This document shows, piece by piece, positions 53,937 through 64,000 of a stretch of 64,000 nt of DNA. Under the pieces are notes generated by a model that saw nothing but the letters and a program-made list of their open reading frames with translations, was not told the DNA's origin and searched no databases. This stretch comes from Pseudomonas sp. PSE14. Its GTDB lineage: Bacteria; Pseudomonadota; Gammaproteobacteria; Pseudomonadales; Pseudomonadaceae. Position 1 is the first letter of the stretch. Every line of letters begins with the position of its first letter. Both the position numbers and the translations under genes were made by a program. The DNA is taken from positions 248,001 to 312,000 of the forward strand of contig NZ_CP115669.1 in the NCBI RefSeq assembly GCF_029203285.1, read 5' to 3'.

Positions 53937-56129
53937 ATGAATACCGAAGGCCTTAGCGAAACCGAAGTTATCGAAGCTGAATCCACCGAAGTCGTCGTGG
54001 CCGAGACCACCGAGGCGACGCCTCCGCCGCCGGAGGTGGCCGTCCCTGCGGTCAACGTGGATGACAGTGCCCTCTACATTCATCGCGAGCTCTCGCAGCT
54101 GCAGTTCAACATCCGCGTGCTGGAACAGGCACTGGATGAGTCCTACCCGCTGCTGGAACGCCTGAAGTTCCTGCTGATCTTCTCCAGCAACCTCGATGAA
54201 TTCTTCGAGATCCGCGTCGCCGGCCTGAAGAAGCAGATCACCTTCGCCCGCGAACAGGCCGGCGCCGACGGCCTGCTGCCGCACCAGGCGCTGGCGCGCA
54301 TCAGCGAGCAGGTGCACGAGCAGGTCGCCCGCCAGTACAGCATCCTCAACGACATCCTGTTGCCGGAGCTGGCCAAGCACGACATCCGCTTCATCCGCCG
54401 CCGCTACTGGACGCCGAAGATCAAGGCCTGGGTCCGTCGCTTCTTCCGCGACGAGATCGCGCCGATCGTCACCCCCATCGGCCTCGATCCGACCCACCCG
54501 TTCCCGCTGCTGGTGAACAAGAGCCTGAACTTCATGGTCGAGCTCGAAGGCCTGGACGCCTTTGGCCGCGACTCCGGCCTTGCGATCATCCCGGCGCCGC
54601 GCTCGCTGCCGCGGATCATCCGCCTGCCGGAAGACGTTGCCGGCGCCGGCGACAACTACGTGTTCCTGTCGTCGATGATCCACGCCCATGCCGACGACCT
54701 GTTCCACGGCATGAAGGTGAAGGGCTGCTACCAGTTCCGCCTGACCCGTAACGCCGACCTCTCGGTGGACGCCGAGGACGTCGAGGACCTAGCCCGCGCG
54801 CTGCGCGGCGAGCTGTTCTCGCGCCGTTACGGCGACGCCGTGCGCCTGGAGGTGGTGGACACCTGCCCGACGCACCTGTCCAACTACCTGCTCAAGCAGT
54901 TCGGCCTGGCCGAAAGCGAGCTGTACAAGGTCAGCGGTCCGGTCAACCTGACCCGCCTGTTCAGCGTCACGGGCCTCGCCAGCCATCCGGAGCTGCAGTA
55001 CCCGCCGTTCACCCCGGCGATCCCGAAACTGCTGCAGAAGAAGGAAAACCTGTTCAACGTGCTGGGCAAGCTCGACGTGCTGCTGATGCACCCGTTCGAG
55101 TCCTTCACCCCGGTGATCGACCTGCTGCGCCAGGCCGCCAAGGACCCAAGCGTCCTGGCGATCAAGCAGACGCTGTACCGCTCCGGTGCCAACTCCGAGA
55201 TCGTCGATGCGCTGGTGGAAGCCGCGCGCAACGGCAAGGAAGTCACCGTGGTGATCGAGCTGCGGGCGCGCTTCGATGAAGAATCCAACCTGCAACTGGC
55301 CAGCCGCCTGCAACAGGCCGGCGCCGTGGTGATCTACGGCGTGGTCGGCTTCAAGACTCACGCCAAGATGATGCTGATCCTGCGTCGCGAGGACGGTGAG
55401 CTGCGCCGCTACGCCCACCTGGGTACCGGCAACTACCACGCCGGCAACGCGCGCCTGTACACCGACTACAGCCTGCTGACCGCCGACGTGGCGCTCTGCG
55501 AGGACCTGCACAAGCTGTTCAACCAGCTGATCGGCATGGGCAAGACCCTGCGCATGAAGAAGCTCCTGCACGCGCCCTTCACCCTGAAGAAGAACCTGCT
55601 GGAGATGATCAACCGCGAGGCCGCCCAGGCCGCCGAAGGCAAGCCGGCGCACATCATGGCCAAGGTCAACTCGCTGACCGACTCCAAGGTGATTCGCGCG
55701 CTGTACAAGGCCAGCCAGGCCGGGGTGAAGATCGACCTGGTGGTGCGCGGCATGTGCTGCCTGCGTCCGGGGGTGCCGGGCGTTTCGCACAATATCCAGG
55801 TACGGTCGATCATCGGCCGCTTCCTGGAGCACAGCCGGATCTACTACTTCCTCAACGGCGGCGACGAGAAGCTGTTCCTCTCCAGCGCCGACTGGATGGA
55901 ACGCAACCTCGACATGCGCGTGGAGACCTGCTTCCCGGTGGAAGGCAAGAAGCTGGTGCAGCGGGTGAAGAAGGAGCTGGAGTCGTATCTGGCCGACAAC
56001 ACCCAGGCCTGGGTGCTGCAGGCTGACGGCAGCTACGTACGCCAGAGCCCCAGCGGCAACCAGAACGCCCGCAACTCCCAGGCGATACTGCTCGAACGCC
56101 TGTGCACGCCGGTGATCAGTTCGCGCTGA
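53937..56129 (+). CDS. ppk: polyphosphate kinase Ppk1
   Basis: 730 residues. Makes polyphosphate from ATP. A 40-residue acidic Thr/Val/Glu/Pro-rich tail precedes the core, which starts at [12 protein letters not shown]. Further conserved stretches are [22 protein letters not shown], the phospho-His region [13 protein letters not shown] (about 493) and the C-terminal [15 protein letters not shown] 53937 keeps the acidic tail. Downstream of hemB. Confidence 0.96.
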   Translation: MNTEGLSETEVIEAESTEVVVAETTEATPPPPEVAVPAVNVDDSALYIHRELSQLQFNIRVLEQALDESYPLLERLKFLLIFSSNLDEFFEIRVAGLKKQITFAREQAGADGLLPHQALARISEQVHEQVARQYSILNDILLPELAKHDIRFIRRRYWTPKIKAWVRRFFRDEIAPIVTPIGLDPTHPFPLLVNKSLNFMVELEGLDAFGRDSGLAIIPAPRSLPRIIRLPEDVAGAGDNYVFLSSMIHAHADDLFHGMKVKGCYQFRLTRNADLSVDAEDVEDLARALRGELFSRRYGDAVRLEVVDTCPTHLSNYLLKQFGLAESELYKVSGPVNLTRLFSVTGLASHPELQYPPFTPAIPKLLQKKENLFNVLGKLDVLLMHPFESFTPVIDLLRQAAKDPSVLAIKQTLYRSGANSEIVDALVEAARNGKEVTVVIELRARFDEESNLQLASRLQQAGAVVIYGVVGFKTHAKMMLILRREDGELRRYAHLGTGNYHAGNARLYTDYSLLTADVALCEDLHKLFNQLIGMGKTLRMKKLLHAPFTLKKNLLEMINREAAQAAEGKPAHIMAKVNSLTDSKVIRALYKASQAGVKIDLVVRGMCCLRPGVPGVSHNIQVRSIIGRFLEHSRIYYFLNGGDEKLFLSSADWMERNLDMRVETCFPVEGKKLVQRVKKELESYLADNTQAWVLQADGSYVRQSPSGNQNARNSQAILLERLCTPVISSR

Positions 56130-56145
56130 TCAGCCGGTGTCACCG

Positions 56146-56172
56146 AAAGCCCTGCCTCGGCAGGGCTTTTTC
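56146..56172 (+). terminator. terminator after ppk
   Basis: Arms AAAGCCCTGCC and GGCAGGGCTTT with loop TCG and a T-run. Confidence 0.9.
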
Positions 56173-56193
56173 ATGGGTGCGCCAAGGCTCTTC

Positions 56194-56265
56194 GTAGGAG
56201 CGAGCTTGCTCGCGAACAGCTTCCGTTGCGGGCCCAGGGTTCGCGAGCAAGCTCGCTCCTACAGG
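56194..56265. repeat. REP pair (REPIN) between ppk and ppx
   Basis: Left copy GTAGGAGCGAGCTTGCTCGC (56194-56217) and right copy GGGTTCGCGAGCAAGCTCGC (56238-56265), 20 bp apart, sit between the two terminators of converging ppk and ppx. Confidence 0.9.
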
Positions 56266-56290
56266 TCATGCCGGCCTGGCGCCCGGAATG

Positions 56291-56325
56291 AAAAGGCCCC
56301 GGCGTTTGCGCGCCGGGGCCTTTTT
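56291..56325 (-). terminator. terminator after ppx
   Basis: Arms AAAAGGCCCCGGCG and CGCCGGGGCCTTTT, bidirectional by symmetry, 16 bp beyond the ppx stop. Confidence 0.9.
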
Positions 56326-56340
56326 CTGTCGCGGGGGCGA

Positions 56341-57843
56341 TCAGCTCACGCTGAGCGAATAACCCACGCGGGCAAGCCAGCCGGCTTCCTGCTCGAAGTC
56401 CGCCTGGGTCAGCGGGTTGGCGGCCAGCCAGCCGTCCGGGAAGCGTACGCTCAGGCTCTTGGAGGAGGCCTTGAGGGCCACTGCCGGCATCTGCTGGGTG
56501 CCGCGGATGTGGTGGAAGAGGATGGCGAAGCGCAGCACGATGCACAGGCGGATCAGCTTGTCGCCCTCGTCACCCAGCTCGTTGAACTTGTCCGCCGGGA
56601 TGTTGCGGCGGTGGCCGCGCACCAGCAGTGCCAGGGTCAACTGGTCGATGCGGGAGAAGCCGGCCAGGTCCGAATGCTCCAGCAGGTAGGCGCCGTGCTT
56701 GTGGTAGTGGTAGTGGGCGATGTCCAGGCCCAGCTCGTGCACGCGGGCGGCCCACATCAGCAGTTCGCGGTGGCCGTCGTCGTTCAGGTCCCAGGCGTTG
56801 GCGACCTGGTCAAGGGACTCCAGCGCCTTGGCCTCGACGCGCGCAGCCTGTTCCGGGTCGACATGGTAGCGCTCCATCAGCGCGCCGATGGTGCGCTCGC
56901 GAACGTCCTCGTGGTGGTGGCGGCCAAGCAGGTCGTAGAGCACGCCTTCGCGCAGGGCGCCTTCGGAGTGAGTCATGCGGTTCAGTTCGAGGGCGTCGAA
57001 CAGTGCCTCGAGGATCGCCAGGCCCGCCGGGAAGATCGGTCGGCGGTCGGGCTTGATGCCGTCGATGTCGAGCTTCTCGACCTCGCCTATCTTGAACATC
57101 TTGCGCTTGAGCCAGGCCAGCCCCTCGGGATTGACCTCGCCGTTGCCGTGGCCGCCGGCCTGGATTGCCAGGCAGATGGCGCGGATGGTGCCGGAGGCGC
57201 CGACTGCCTCGTCCCAGCCCAGGCGGCGCAGGCTGTTCTCGATGCTCATCAGCTCCAGTCGCGCCGAGGTATAGGCCTGGGCGTAGCGCGCCGGGGTGAT
57301 CTTGCCGTCCTTGAAATAGCGCTGGGTGAAGCTCACGCAGCCCATCTGCAGGCTTTCGCGCAGCTGCGATTCGAACTGCTGGCCGATGATGAATTCGGTG
57401 CTGCCGCCGCCGATGTCCACCACCAGGCGCTTGCCGGAGGTGTCCTGCAGGGTGTGGGACACGCCCAGGTAGATCAGGCGCGCTTCTTCGCGGCCGGAGA
57501 TGACTTCCACCGGGTGGCCGAGGATCTGGTCGGCGACGCGGATGAAGTCGGCGCGGTTGCGCGCCTCGCGCAGGGCGTTGGTGCCCACCACGCGGACCGA
57601 GCCCGGCGGCATGCCGCTGATGAACTGGGCGAACTGCTTCAGGCAATCGAAGCCGCGCTGCATGGATTCTTCGGTGAGCATGCGGTCTTCGCCGATACCG
57701 GCGGCCAGCTGAACCTTCTCGCCGAGCCGCTCAAGGATGCGTATCTCGCCGTGATCGGCCTTTGCCAAAACCATGTGGAAACTGTTCGAGCCGAGGTCGA
57801 TGGCCGCGATCAAAGGGAAGGTCTTGGCTGGGGTATGGGGCAT
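56341..57843 (-). CDS. ppx: exopolyphosphatase Ppx
   Basis: 500 residues of the Ppx/GppA family. Releases phosphate from polyphosphate. Motifs: [15 protein letters not shown] (about 13-28), [21 protein letters not shown], and an HD-like C-terminal region ([16 protein letters not shown]). ATG 57843 gives the standard length; the 16-codon upstream extension is not needed. Convergent with ppk. Confidence 0.95.
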   Translation of the reverse strand: MPHTPAKTFPLIAAIDLGSNSFHMVLAKADHGEIRILERLGEKVQLAAGIGEDRMLTEESMQRGFDCLKQFAQFISGMPPGSVRVVGTNALREARNRADFIRVADQILGHPVEVISGREEARLIYLGVSHTLQDTSGKRLVVDIGGGSTEFIIGQQFESQLRESLQMGCVSFTQRYFKDGKITPARYAQAYTSARLELMSIENSLRRLGWDEAVGASGTIRAICLAIQAGGHGNGEVNPEGLAWLKRKMFKIGEVEKLDIDGIKPDRRPIFPAGLAILEALFDALELNRMTHSEGALREGVLYDLLGRHHHEDVRERTIGALMERYHVDPEQAARVEAKALESLDQVANAWDLNDDGHRELLMWAARVHELGLDIAHYHYHKHGAYLLEHSDLAGFSRIDQLTLALLVRGHRRNIPADKFNELGDEGDKLIRLCIVLRFAILFHHIRGTQQMPAVALKASSKSLSVRFPDGWLAANPLTQADFEQEAGWLARVGYSLSVS

Positions 57844-58033
57844 GTTTGAAGGTCCGGACAGATACAGGAGACATCCTGCCATTTTAGGCAAGGAGTGCCA
57901 ATGAAGAGGGTGTCACCGATCAGCGAATGCCGCATCAGCGATAGATAGACTCAATCAGCTGTGCCTTTCGGTGCGGGCCGAGGCGGGATATGATGACGGA
58001 CACTTTTTCGCATCCGATTGACGGAGAGAATAC

Positions 58034-58360
58034 ATGAGCGAACATATCGTCAATGTTACCGATGCCAGCTTCGAGCAGGACGTACTGAAGTCCGACGGTC
58101 CCGTGCTGGTCGACTACTGGGCTGAATGGTGCGGCCCGTGCAAGATGATCGCCCCGGTACTCGACGAGATCGCCAAGGACTATCAGGGCAAGCTGAAAGT
58201 CTGCAAGCTGAACATCGACGAGAACCAGGACACCCCGCCGAAGTACGGCGTGCGCGGCATCCCGACCCTGATGCTGTTCAAGGGCGGCAACGTCGAAGCG
58301 ACCAAGGTTGGCGCACTGTCCAAGTCCCAGCTGGCAGCCTTCCTCGACAGCAACATCTGA
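58034..58360 (+). CDS. trxA: thioredoxin TrxA
   Basis: 108 residues. The active site is WCGPC (Cys33 and Cys36), and the cis-Pro is in RGIPTLMLF. Reduces cytosolic disulfides. ATG 58034 follows GGAGAGA. Confidence 0.97.
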   Translation: MSEHIVNVTDASFEQDVLKSDGPVLVDYWAEWCGPCKMIAPVLDEIAKDYQGKLKVCKLNIDENQDTPPKYGVRGIPTLMLFKGGNVEATKVGALSKSQLAAFLDSNI

Positions 58361-58374
58361 GTCGAAGCCTGCAT

Positions 58375-58405
58375 GAAAAGCCCCGCAAATCAGCGGGGCT
58401 TTTTT
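58375..58405 (+). terminator. terminator after trxA
   Basis: Arms AAAAGCCCCGC and GCGGGGCTTTT with a 6-nt loop, then T-rich sequence. Confidence 0.92.
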
Positions 58406-58462
58406 CTTTTTGCGGTGATTTCCCCCTAGACGCTCCGAAACTCGGGTGTTAAATTCGGGCGC

Positions 58463-58482
58463 ACAACGTTGATTTACGTTGT
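58463..58482. promoter_or_regulatory. dyad in the rho leader
   Basis: Perfect 7-bp arms ACAACGT (58463-58469) and ACGTTGT (58476-58482), 130 bp before the rho ATG. It may be an operator or an RNA hairpin used in Rho autoregulation. Confidence 0.4.
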
Positions 58483-58611
58483 CCCCTGCAAGCCGTCGCC
58501 GACGCACTTCCTATTCGAATTCCAAGCGATCCTGTCCGTCATCCGCGGCACGGCTCTTCAAGCATCACGCTTGTTCCCTATTTCCCTTTCAGCGTATTTA
58601 CGTCCCCTTCT

Positions 58612-59874
<1,263 letters not shown>

Positions 59875-59901
59875 GCGACGCTACGCGCTTTTGAATGCCA
59901 C

Positions 59902-59923
59902 AAGGCCGGGGAAACCCGGCCTT
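59902..59923 (+). terminator. terminator-like hairpin after rho
   Basis: Nine-bp arms AAGGCCGGG (59902-59910) and CCCGGCCTT (59915-59923) with loop GAAA, followed by CGTGTTT. Confidence 0.7.
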
Positions 59924-59988
59924 CGTGTTTCTGCGAGGTGTTGTTAGCGGCTAAACTGTCGCAACTTCACCTTCGCATCGAGACCCTC

Positions 59989-61455
59989 ATGCAGTATCGC
60001 GACCTGCGCGAGTTCATCGCCGCCCTGGAGCAGCGTGGACAGCTCAAGCGCATCCAGGCGCCGGTTTCCCCTGTGCTGGAAATGACCGAGGTGTGCGACC
60101 GCACCCTGCGCGCCAAGGGCCCGGCCCTGCTGTTCGAAAAACCCACCGGCTACGACATCCCCGTGCTCGGCAACCTGTTCGGCACACCCGAGCGCGTGGC
60201 CCTGGGGATGGGCGCGGAGGACGTCTCCGAGTTGCGCGAGATCGGCAAGCTGCTGGCCTTCCTCAAGGAGCCGGAGCCGCCAAAGGGGCTGAAGGACGCC
60301 TGGTCGAAGCTGCCGATCTTCAAGAAGGTCATCAGCATGGCGCCCAAGGTCCTCAAGGACGCGCCGTGCCAGGAAGTGATCGAGGAGGGCGACGACGTCG
60401 ACCTGTCGAAGCTGCCGGTACAGACCTGCTGGCCCGGCGACGTCGCGCCGCTGATCACCTGGGGCCTGACCGTCACCCGCGGGCCGAACAAGGAACGGCA
60501 GAACCTGGGCATCTACCGCCAGCAGGTGATCGGCCGCAACAAGGTGATCATGCGCTGGCTCAGCCACCGTGGCGGCGCGCTGGACTACCGCGAGTGGTGC
60601 CAGAAGCACCCGGACAAGCCCTACCCGGTGGCCGTGGCCCTGGGCGCGGACCCGGCGACCATCCTCGGCGCCGTCACCCCGGTGCCGGACACCCTTTCCG
60701 AATACGCCTTCGCCGGCCTGCTGCGCGGGCACAAGACCGAGCTGGTGAAATGCGTCGGCAGTGACCTGCAGGTGCCGGCCAGCGCGGAAATCGTCCTCGA
60801 AGGGGTGATCCATCCCGGCGAGATGGCCGACGAAGGCCCGTACGGTGACCACACCGGCTACTACAACGAGGTGGACCGCTTCCCGGTCTTCACCGTCGAG
60901 CGCATCACCCGCCGGCAGAAACCGATCTACCACAGCACCTACACCGGCCGCCCGCCGGATGAGCCGGCGATCCTCGGCGTGGCGCTGAACGAAGTCTTCG
61001 TGCCGATCCTGCAGAAGCAGTTCCCGGAGATCACCGACTTCTACCTGCCGCCCGAAGGCTGTTCCTACCGCATGGCGGTGGTGACCATGAAGAAGCAGTA
61101 CCCCGGCCACGCCAAGCGCGTAATGCTGGGTGTGTGGTCGTTCCTGCGACAGTTCATGTACACCAAGTTCGTCATAGTCACGGACGATGACATCAATGCC
61201 CGCGACTGGAACGACGTGATCTGGGCCATCACCACGCGCATGGACCCCAAGCGCGACACGGTGATGATCGACAACACGCCGATCGACTACCTGGACTTCG
61301 CCTCGCCGATTTCCGGCCTGGGTTCGAAGATGGGCCTGGATGCCACCCACAAGTGGCCGGGCGAGACCAGCCGCGAGTGGGGCAGGGTGATCGAGAAGGA
61401 CCCGGCGGTGACTCGCCGTGTCGATGAAATCTGGGCGAGCCTGGGTATCGATTGA
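59989..61455 (+). CDS. ubiD: UbiD, 4-hydroxy-3-polyprenylbenzoate decarboxylase
   Basis: 488 residues, the usual length. The prFMN-dependent decarboxylase of ubiquinone synthesis. Motifs: [22 protein letters not shown] (start matches E. coli UbiD), [30 protein letters not shown] and [25 protein letters not shown] 59989 is preferred to the 17-codon upstream start. Confidence 0.96.
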   Translation: MQYRDLREFIAALEQRGQLKRIQAPVSPVLEMTEVCDRTLRAKGPALLFEKPTGYDIPVLGNLFGTPERVALGMGAEDVSELREIGKLLAFLKEPEPPKGLKDAWSKLPIFKKVISMAPKVLKDAPCQEVIEEGDDVDLSKLPVQTCWPGDVAPLITWGLTVTRGPNKERQNLGIYRQQVIGRNKVIMRWLSHRGGALDYREWCQKHPDKPYPVAVALGADPATILGAVTPVPDTLSEYAFAGLLRGHKTELVKCVGSDLQVPASAEIVLEGVIHPGEMADEGPYGDHTGYYNEVDRFPVFTVERITRRQKPIYHSTYTGRPPDEPAILGVALNEVFVPILQKQFPEITDFYLPPEGCSYRMAVVTMKKQYPGHAKRVMLGVWSFLRQFMYTKFVIVTDDDINARDWNDVIWAITTRMDPKRDTVMIDNTPIDYLDFASPISGLGSKMGLDATHKWPGETSREWGRVIEKDPAVTRRVDEIWASLGID

Positions 61456-61470
61456 TAGGGCCGCCCGCCA

Positions 61471-61554
61471 GTAGGAGCGAGCTTGCTCGCGAACAGCCCC
61501 CGCAGCGGGAATGGGTTCGCGAGCAAGGACTAAGGCGTCCCCCTCGGTCCTACA
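61471..61554. repeat. REP pair with a disrupted right copy
   Basis: Left copy GTAGGAGCGAGCTTGCTCGC (61471-61494) is normal. The right copy begins GGGTTCGCGAGCAAG (61513-61527), then has 15 extra bases GACTAAGGCGTCCCC, and resumes CTCGGTCCTACA. The insertion splits the palindrome. Confidence 0.8.
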
Positions 61555-61578
61555 AAATCAGAAGAACGAGAACAACGC

Positions 61579-62547
61579 TTGAAAGTGACCTTGCAACCCT
61601 CCGGCGCCCAGCTTGAGCTCAGGCCCGGCGAACGTATCCTCGACGGTGCGCGGCGCCTGGGCTACGAGTGCCCGCAGAGCTGTCGCAACGGCAACTGCCA
61701 CATCTGTGCGGCACTGCTGGTGGAGGGGCGCGTGCGCCAGGACGGCGAGGTGCGCGATCAGGGCGAACTCTTCACCTGCCTGGCCGAGCCGCTGGAAGAC
61801 TGCGTGCTGCACTGGGATGGCGTGCTGGCCCCCGGCGAGCTGCCGGTGCGCAAGCTGTCCTGCCAGCTGATCCTCTGCGAGCCGGTGGGTGGCGATGTCT
61901 GGCGCGTGCGCCTGCGCGCGCCGGCCGGAAAGCCGCCGCGCTACCACGCCGGGCAGTACCTGCTGATCGAGCGCGACGGCAGCGATCCGGCCGCCTTCTC
62001 CATGGCCTCTGCGCCGCAGGAAGGACGCGACCTGGAGCTGCACATCCTGGCCCGGGAGAACAGCGCCATCGACCTGCTGGCGCAGTTGCAGCGCGACCGT
62101 TTCGCCCGCGTGCAGATGCCGTTCGGCGATGCCCACCTGGCCGACCTGCCGGACGGCCCGCTGGTGCTGATCGCCGCCGGCACCGGCATGGCGCAGATGC
62201 ACAGCCTGATCGAATACTGCCGCGCCGCCGGTTTCGCTCACCCGGTGCACCTGTACTGGGGTGTGCGCCGACCGGAAGACTTCTACGAGCTGCCGCACTG
62301 GGAACAGTGGCAGGGTGTGCCCAACCTGCTCCTGCACAAGATCGTCAGCGATATGTGCGGCTGGGTGGGGCGCTGTGGCCTGCTGCATGAGGCGGTGTGC
62401 GAGGATTTCGCCGATCTTTCCGGCCTGCGCGTCTACGCCAGCGGCTCGCCGGCGATGGTCTACGGCACGCTGGATGCGCTGGTGGCGGCGGGTATGGACC
62501 CACACCAGATGCGCGCGGATGTGTTTGCCTACGCGCCGCGGGGCTGA
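61579..62547 (+). CDS. 2Fe-2S flavoprotein reductase (CDP-6-deoxy-glucoseen reductase-like)
   Basis: 322 residues from TTG 61579 (a GTG lies two codons later). An N-terminal plant-type ferredoxin domain with CPQSCRNGNCHIC and a distal Cys (FTCLAE, about 67), then a FAD-binding barrel (YHAGQYLLIERD) and an NAD-binding fold (LIAAGTGMAQMHSLI, VYASGSP). The AscD-like annotation is common, but the true role is unknown; it may serve UbiD-related or an oxygenase partner. No strong ribosome site. Confidence 0.85.
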   Translation: MKVTLQPSGAQLELRPGERILDGARRLGYECPQSCRNGNCHICAALLVEGRVRQDGEVRDQGELFTCLAEPLEDCVLHWDGVLAPGELPVRKLSCQLILCEPVGGDVWRVRLRAPAGKPPRYHAGQYLLIERDGSDPAAFSMASAPQEGRDLELHILARENSAIDLLAQLQRDRFARVQMPFGDAHLADLPDGPLVLIAAGTGMAQMHSLIEYCRAAGFAHPVHLYWGVRRPEDFYELPHWEQWQGVPNLLLHKIVSDMCGWVGRCGLLHEAVCEDFADLSGLRVYASGSPAMVYGTLDALVAAGMDPHQMRADVFAYAPRG

Positions 62548-62562
62548 ACCCAAGGGGGCTTT

Positions 62563-62638
62563 TGTAGGAGCGAGCTTGCTCGCGAATAGCCTCCGCAGTG
62601 GGGCTGAGGTTCGCGAGCAAGCTCGCTCCTACAGGGGG
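62563..62638. repeat. REP pair (REPIN)
   Basis: Left copy TGTAGGAGCGAGCTTGCTCG (62563-62586) and right copy GGTTCGCGAGCAAGCTCGCT (62608-62638), 21 bp apart, between two converging genes. Confidence 0.9.
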
Positions 62639-62659
62639 CACGCTAGCCGCAGGGGTCGG

Positions 62660-63580
62660 CTACTCCGTGGAATCAGTCACGGGGGCCGCGCTGGGTGAAA
62701 ATTCTTCCTGCAACGCCGCGCGAATCCACTCCTCGAACCACGCCACATCGGCGCTCACCGGTCCCGGCGGCAGCAGCAACTGGTAGCTCTCCAGCGGTAC
62801 TTCCTCGGCCAGCGGCCGCACCAGGGTGCCGGCGGCCAGCTGGTGCTTGACCAGCACCAGGTTGGCCAGGGCGATGCCGTGGCCCGCCTCGGCCATCGAC
62901 AGGGCGTGGTCGTTGCTGACGTACAGCACCTCCGGGCTCACCCGCAGGTCCAGGCCGATGGTGGACAGCCAGAGGTTCCACCATTCGCCGTCGTCCACAT
63001 GGATCAGTTCGTGCTGCGCCAGGTCGCGGGCACTGGTCAGCGGACCGTGCTCGGCCAGGTAGGACGGTGAACAGACCGGGAACACCGCCGGGCGGATCAG
63101 CGTTGCGTGGCATTGCGGGTAGATACCCGGCAGGCCGTAGACGATGCCCAGGTCCGCGCTCTTGCCGTCCACCTCGGTGAAGGTGGGGTTGGGCTCCACC
63201 GCCACCTTCAGGCCCGGTCGTTGCTGGCGCAGGGTTTCCAGGCGCGACATCAGCCAGCGCTTGGTGAAGGCCGGCACCGCCATGATCTTCAACCAGCGCG
63301 CCGAGCCACCGGGGGCGAGCTCGTGGCCGGCATCGGCGATCTGCTGCAGGGCTGTGGATATCTTCGCGTAGTAGCGCTGTCCGGCGGGCGTGAGGCTGAC
63401 CCCGCGCGGGGTGCGCTCGAACAGCTGCACGCCCAGCCAGTCCTCCAGCAGTTTCACATGACGGCCGATGGCCGGCTGCGTGACGTGCAGGTCCCGGGAG
63501 GCCGCGACATAGCTGCCCAGCCGGGCGGCGGCCTCGAAGGCGCGGACGGCATTGAGCGGCGGAAGGCGCTGGATCGACAT
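62660..63580 (-). CDS. LysR-family regulator (GcvA-like)
   Basis: 306 residues. The N-terminal HTH is AFEAAARLGSYVAASRDLHV and VTQPAIGRHVKLLEDWLGVQLFER. The effector domain is of the GcvA subgroup (LKIMAVPAFTKRWLMSRL; GLPGIYPQ). It is divergent from the ABC ATPase gene, so probably regulates that transport operon. Confidence 0.9.
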   Translation of the reverse strand: MSIQRLPPLNAVRAFEAAARLGSYVAASRDLHVTQPAIGRHVKLLEDWLGVQLFERTPRGVSLTPAGQRYYAKISTALQQIADAGHELAPGGSARWLKIMAVPAFTKRWLMSRLETLRQQRPGLKVAVEPNPTFTEVDGKSADLGIVYGLPGIYPQCHATLIRPAVFPVCSPSYLAEHGPLTSARDLAQHELIHVDDGEWWNLWLSTIGLDLRVSPEVLYVSNDHALSMAEAGHGIALANLVLVKHQLAAGTLVRPLAEEVPLESYQLLLPPGPVSADVAWFEEWIRAALQEEFSPSAAPVTDSTE

Positions 63581-63634
63581 GAGAACTGCCTCGGCGGTGA
63601 GCTGTTAATTTTTTTAATACCGAATGTAAGAAAA

Positions 63635-63651
63635 TTGAGCTTTTCGCTCAA
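63635..63651. promoter_or_regulatory. inverted repeat in the LysR-ABC divergent region
   Basis: Six-bp arms TTGAGC (63635-63640) and GCTCAA (63646-63651) with 5-bp spacer TTTTC, in an AT-rich stretch between divergent genes. It has the symmetry expected of a LysR-type operator. Confidence 0.45.
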
Positions 63652-63809
63652 CCACCTTTCTTCGAATATCCGCTCCAGGAGCACCACGATAATTCGAGCC
63701 GAACATGCGGCCGGCGCTGGGTCCAGCGTTTCTCTAGTCCTGCCAGAACAACTACAAGATCCCCCGACCGCCAGCGTGCGGCGGACGGGAAGGATGCGGA
63801 GGTTTCACC

Positions 63810-64000
63810 ATGAATGCCCTGCACAGCCTGCAGACGGCGGCGGTTTCGATCCGCTCCGTACGCAAGGTCTACGGCGATCCGGCCAGCGGCCCCGTGGCGC
63901 TGAAATGCGTCGACCTGGATATCCGCGACAACGAGTTCTTCACCCTGCTCGGCCCCTCGGGCTGCGGCAAGACCACCCTGCTGCGGATGATTGCCGGCTT
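63810..64000 (+). CDS. polyamine-type (PotA-like) ABC ATPase, truncated at window end
   Basis: The first 63 residues are visible: an N-terminal beta strand region ([15 protein letters not shown]) and Walker [14 protein letters not shown]. This pattern fits spermidine/putrescine importer ATPases. ATG 63810 follows GCGGAGG. The gene runs off the right edge. Divergent from the LysR gene. Confidence 0.85.
   Translation, partial: MNALHSLQTAAVSIRSVRKVYGDPASGPVALKCVDLDIRDNEFFTLLGPSGCGKTTLLRMIAG

Overview
The window looks like chromosomal DNA of a high-GC gammaproteobacterium, almost certainly a Pseudomonas of the P. aeruginosa / nitroreducens / citronellolis lineage. The signs are the Pseudomonas-typical runs argH-algZ-algR-hemC-hemD-hemX-hemY, dsbB-algQ-FKBP-algP and hemB-ppk-ppx-trxA-rho-ubiD, the lysine/alanine/proline-rich AlgP protein, and many copies of the REP sequence GCGAGCAAGCTCGC. 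There is no rRNA, CRISPR, prophage or transposase; one tRNA-Arg(CCG) is present. Species-level identity is inference.

Left part, 1-25 kb, is accessory metabolism. (i) 0-6.4 kb: a PAS-AAA+ sigma-54 activator, then, behind a GG-N10-GC promoter, a three-gene dimethylamine monooxygenase / heme-dependent oxidative N-demethylase-like operon and an APC-type permease. This looks like an N-methylated amine utilisation unit. (ii) 6.5-8.3 kb: an AEC transporter and an SDR protein. (iii) 8.35-19.8 kb: an organosulfur scavenging island, the most interesting part of the window. It encodes an SsuD-like flavin monooxygenase, two tandem DszB-like sulfinate desulfinase homologues (catalytic Cys kept in one, Ser in the other), an MFS carrier, an ABC importer with two different permeases, a class II aldolase-like protein, a periplasmic binding protein and a TonB-dependent receptor. 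Six of these proteins, 2428 residues together, contain one Cys (the predicted catalytic one) and only five internal Met. That is the hallmark of proteins made during sulfur starvation. Each of the three transcription units begins with a sigma-54-type promoter. (iv) 20-23.5 kb: a Tat-exported polysaccharide deacetylase-like protein with an NTF2-like partner and a divergent LysR regulator, then a PPP-type phosphatase. (v) 23.5-25.7 kb: a CBS-domain protein, a 59-aa very acidic protein, a lipoprotein and an SLT-like lipoprotein.

From 25.9 kb onward the content is mostly core genome: tRNA-Arg, gabD-gabT (GABA catabolism) with a long leader holding an intrinsic terminator, a degenerate receiver-HDOD protein, argH, algZ/algR, heme biosynthesis (hemC, hemD, hemX, hemY, later hemB), a sorbosone-dehydrogenase-like lipoprotein, dsbB, algQ, an FKBP isomerase, algP, an ABC-F ATPase, a TerC protein, a LysE exporter, a cytochrome c-FTR1 iron permease with a Fur-like box, a YaiI/DUF188 protein, elbB, a sterol-desaturase-family protein, a DedA protein, ppk/ppx (convergent, separated by a REPIN), trxA, rho, ubiD and a ferredoxin-reductase-type protein. 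The right edge holds a LysR regulator divergent from a truncated polyamine-type ABC ATPase.
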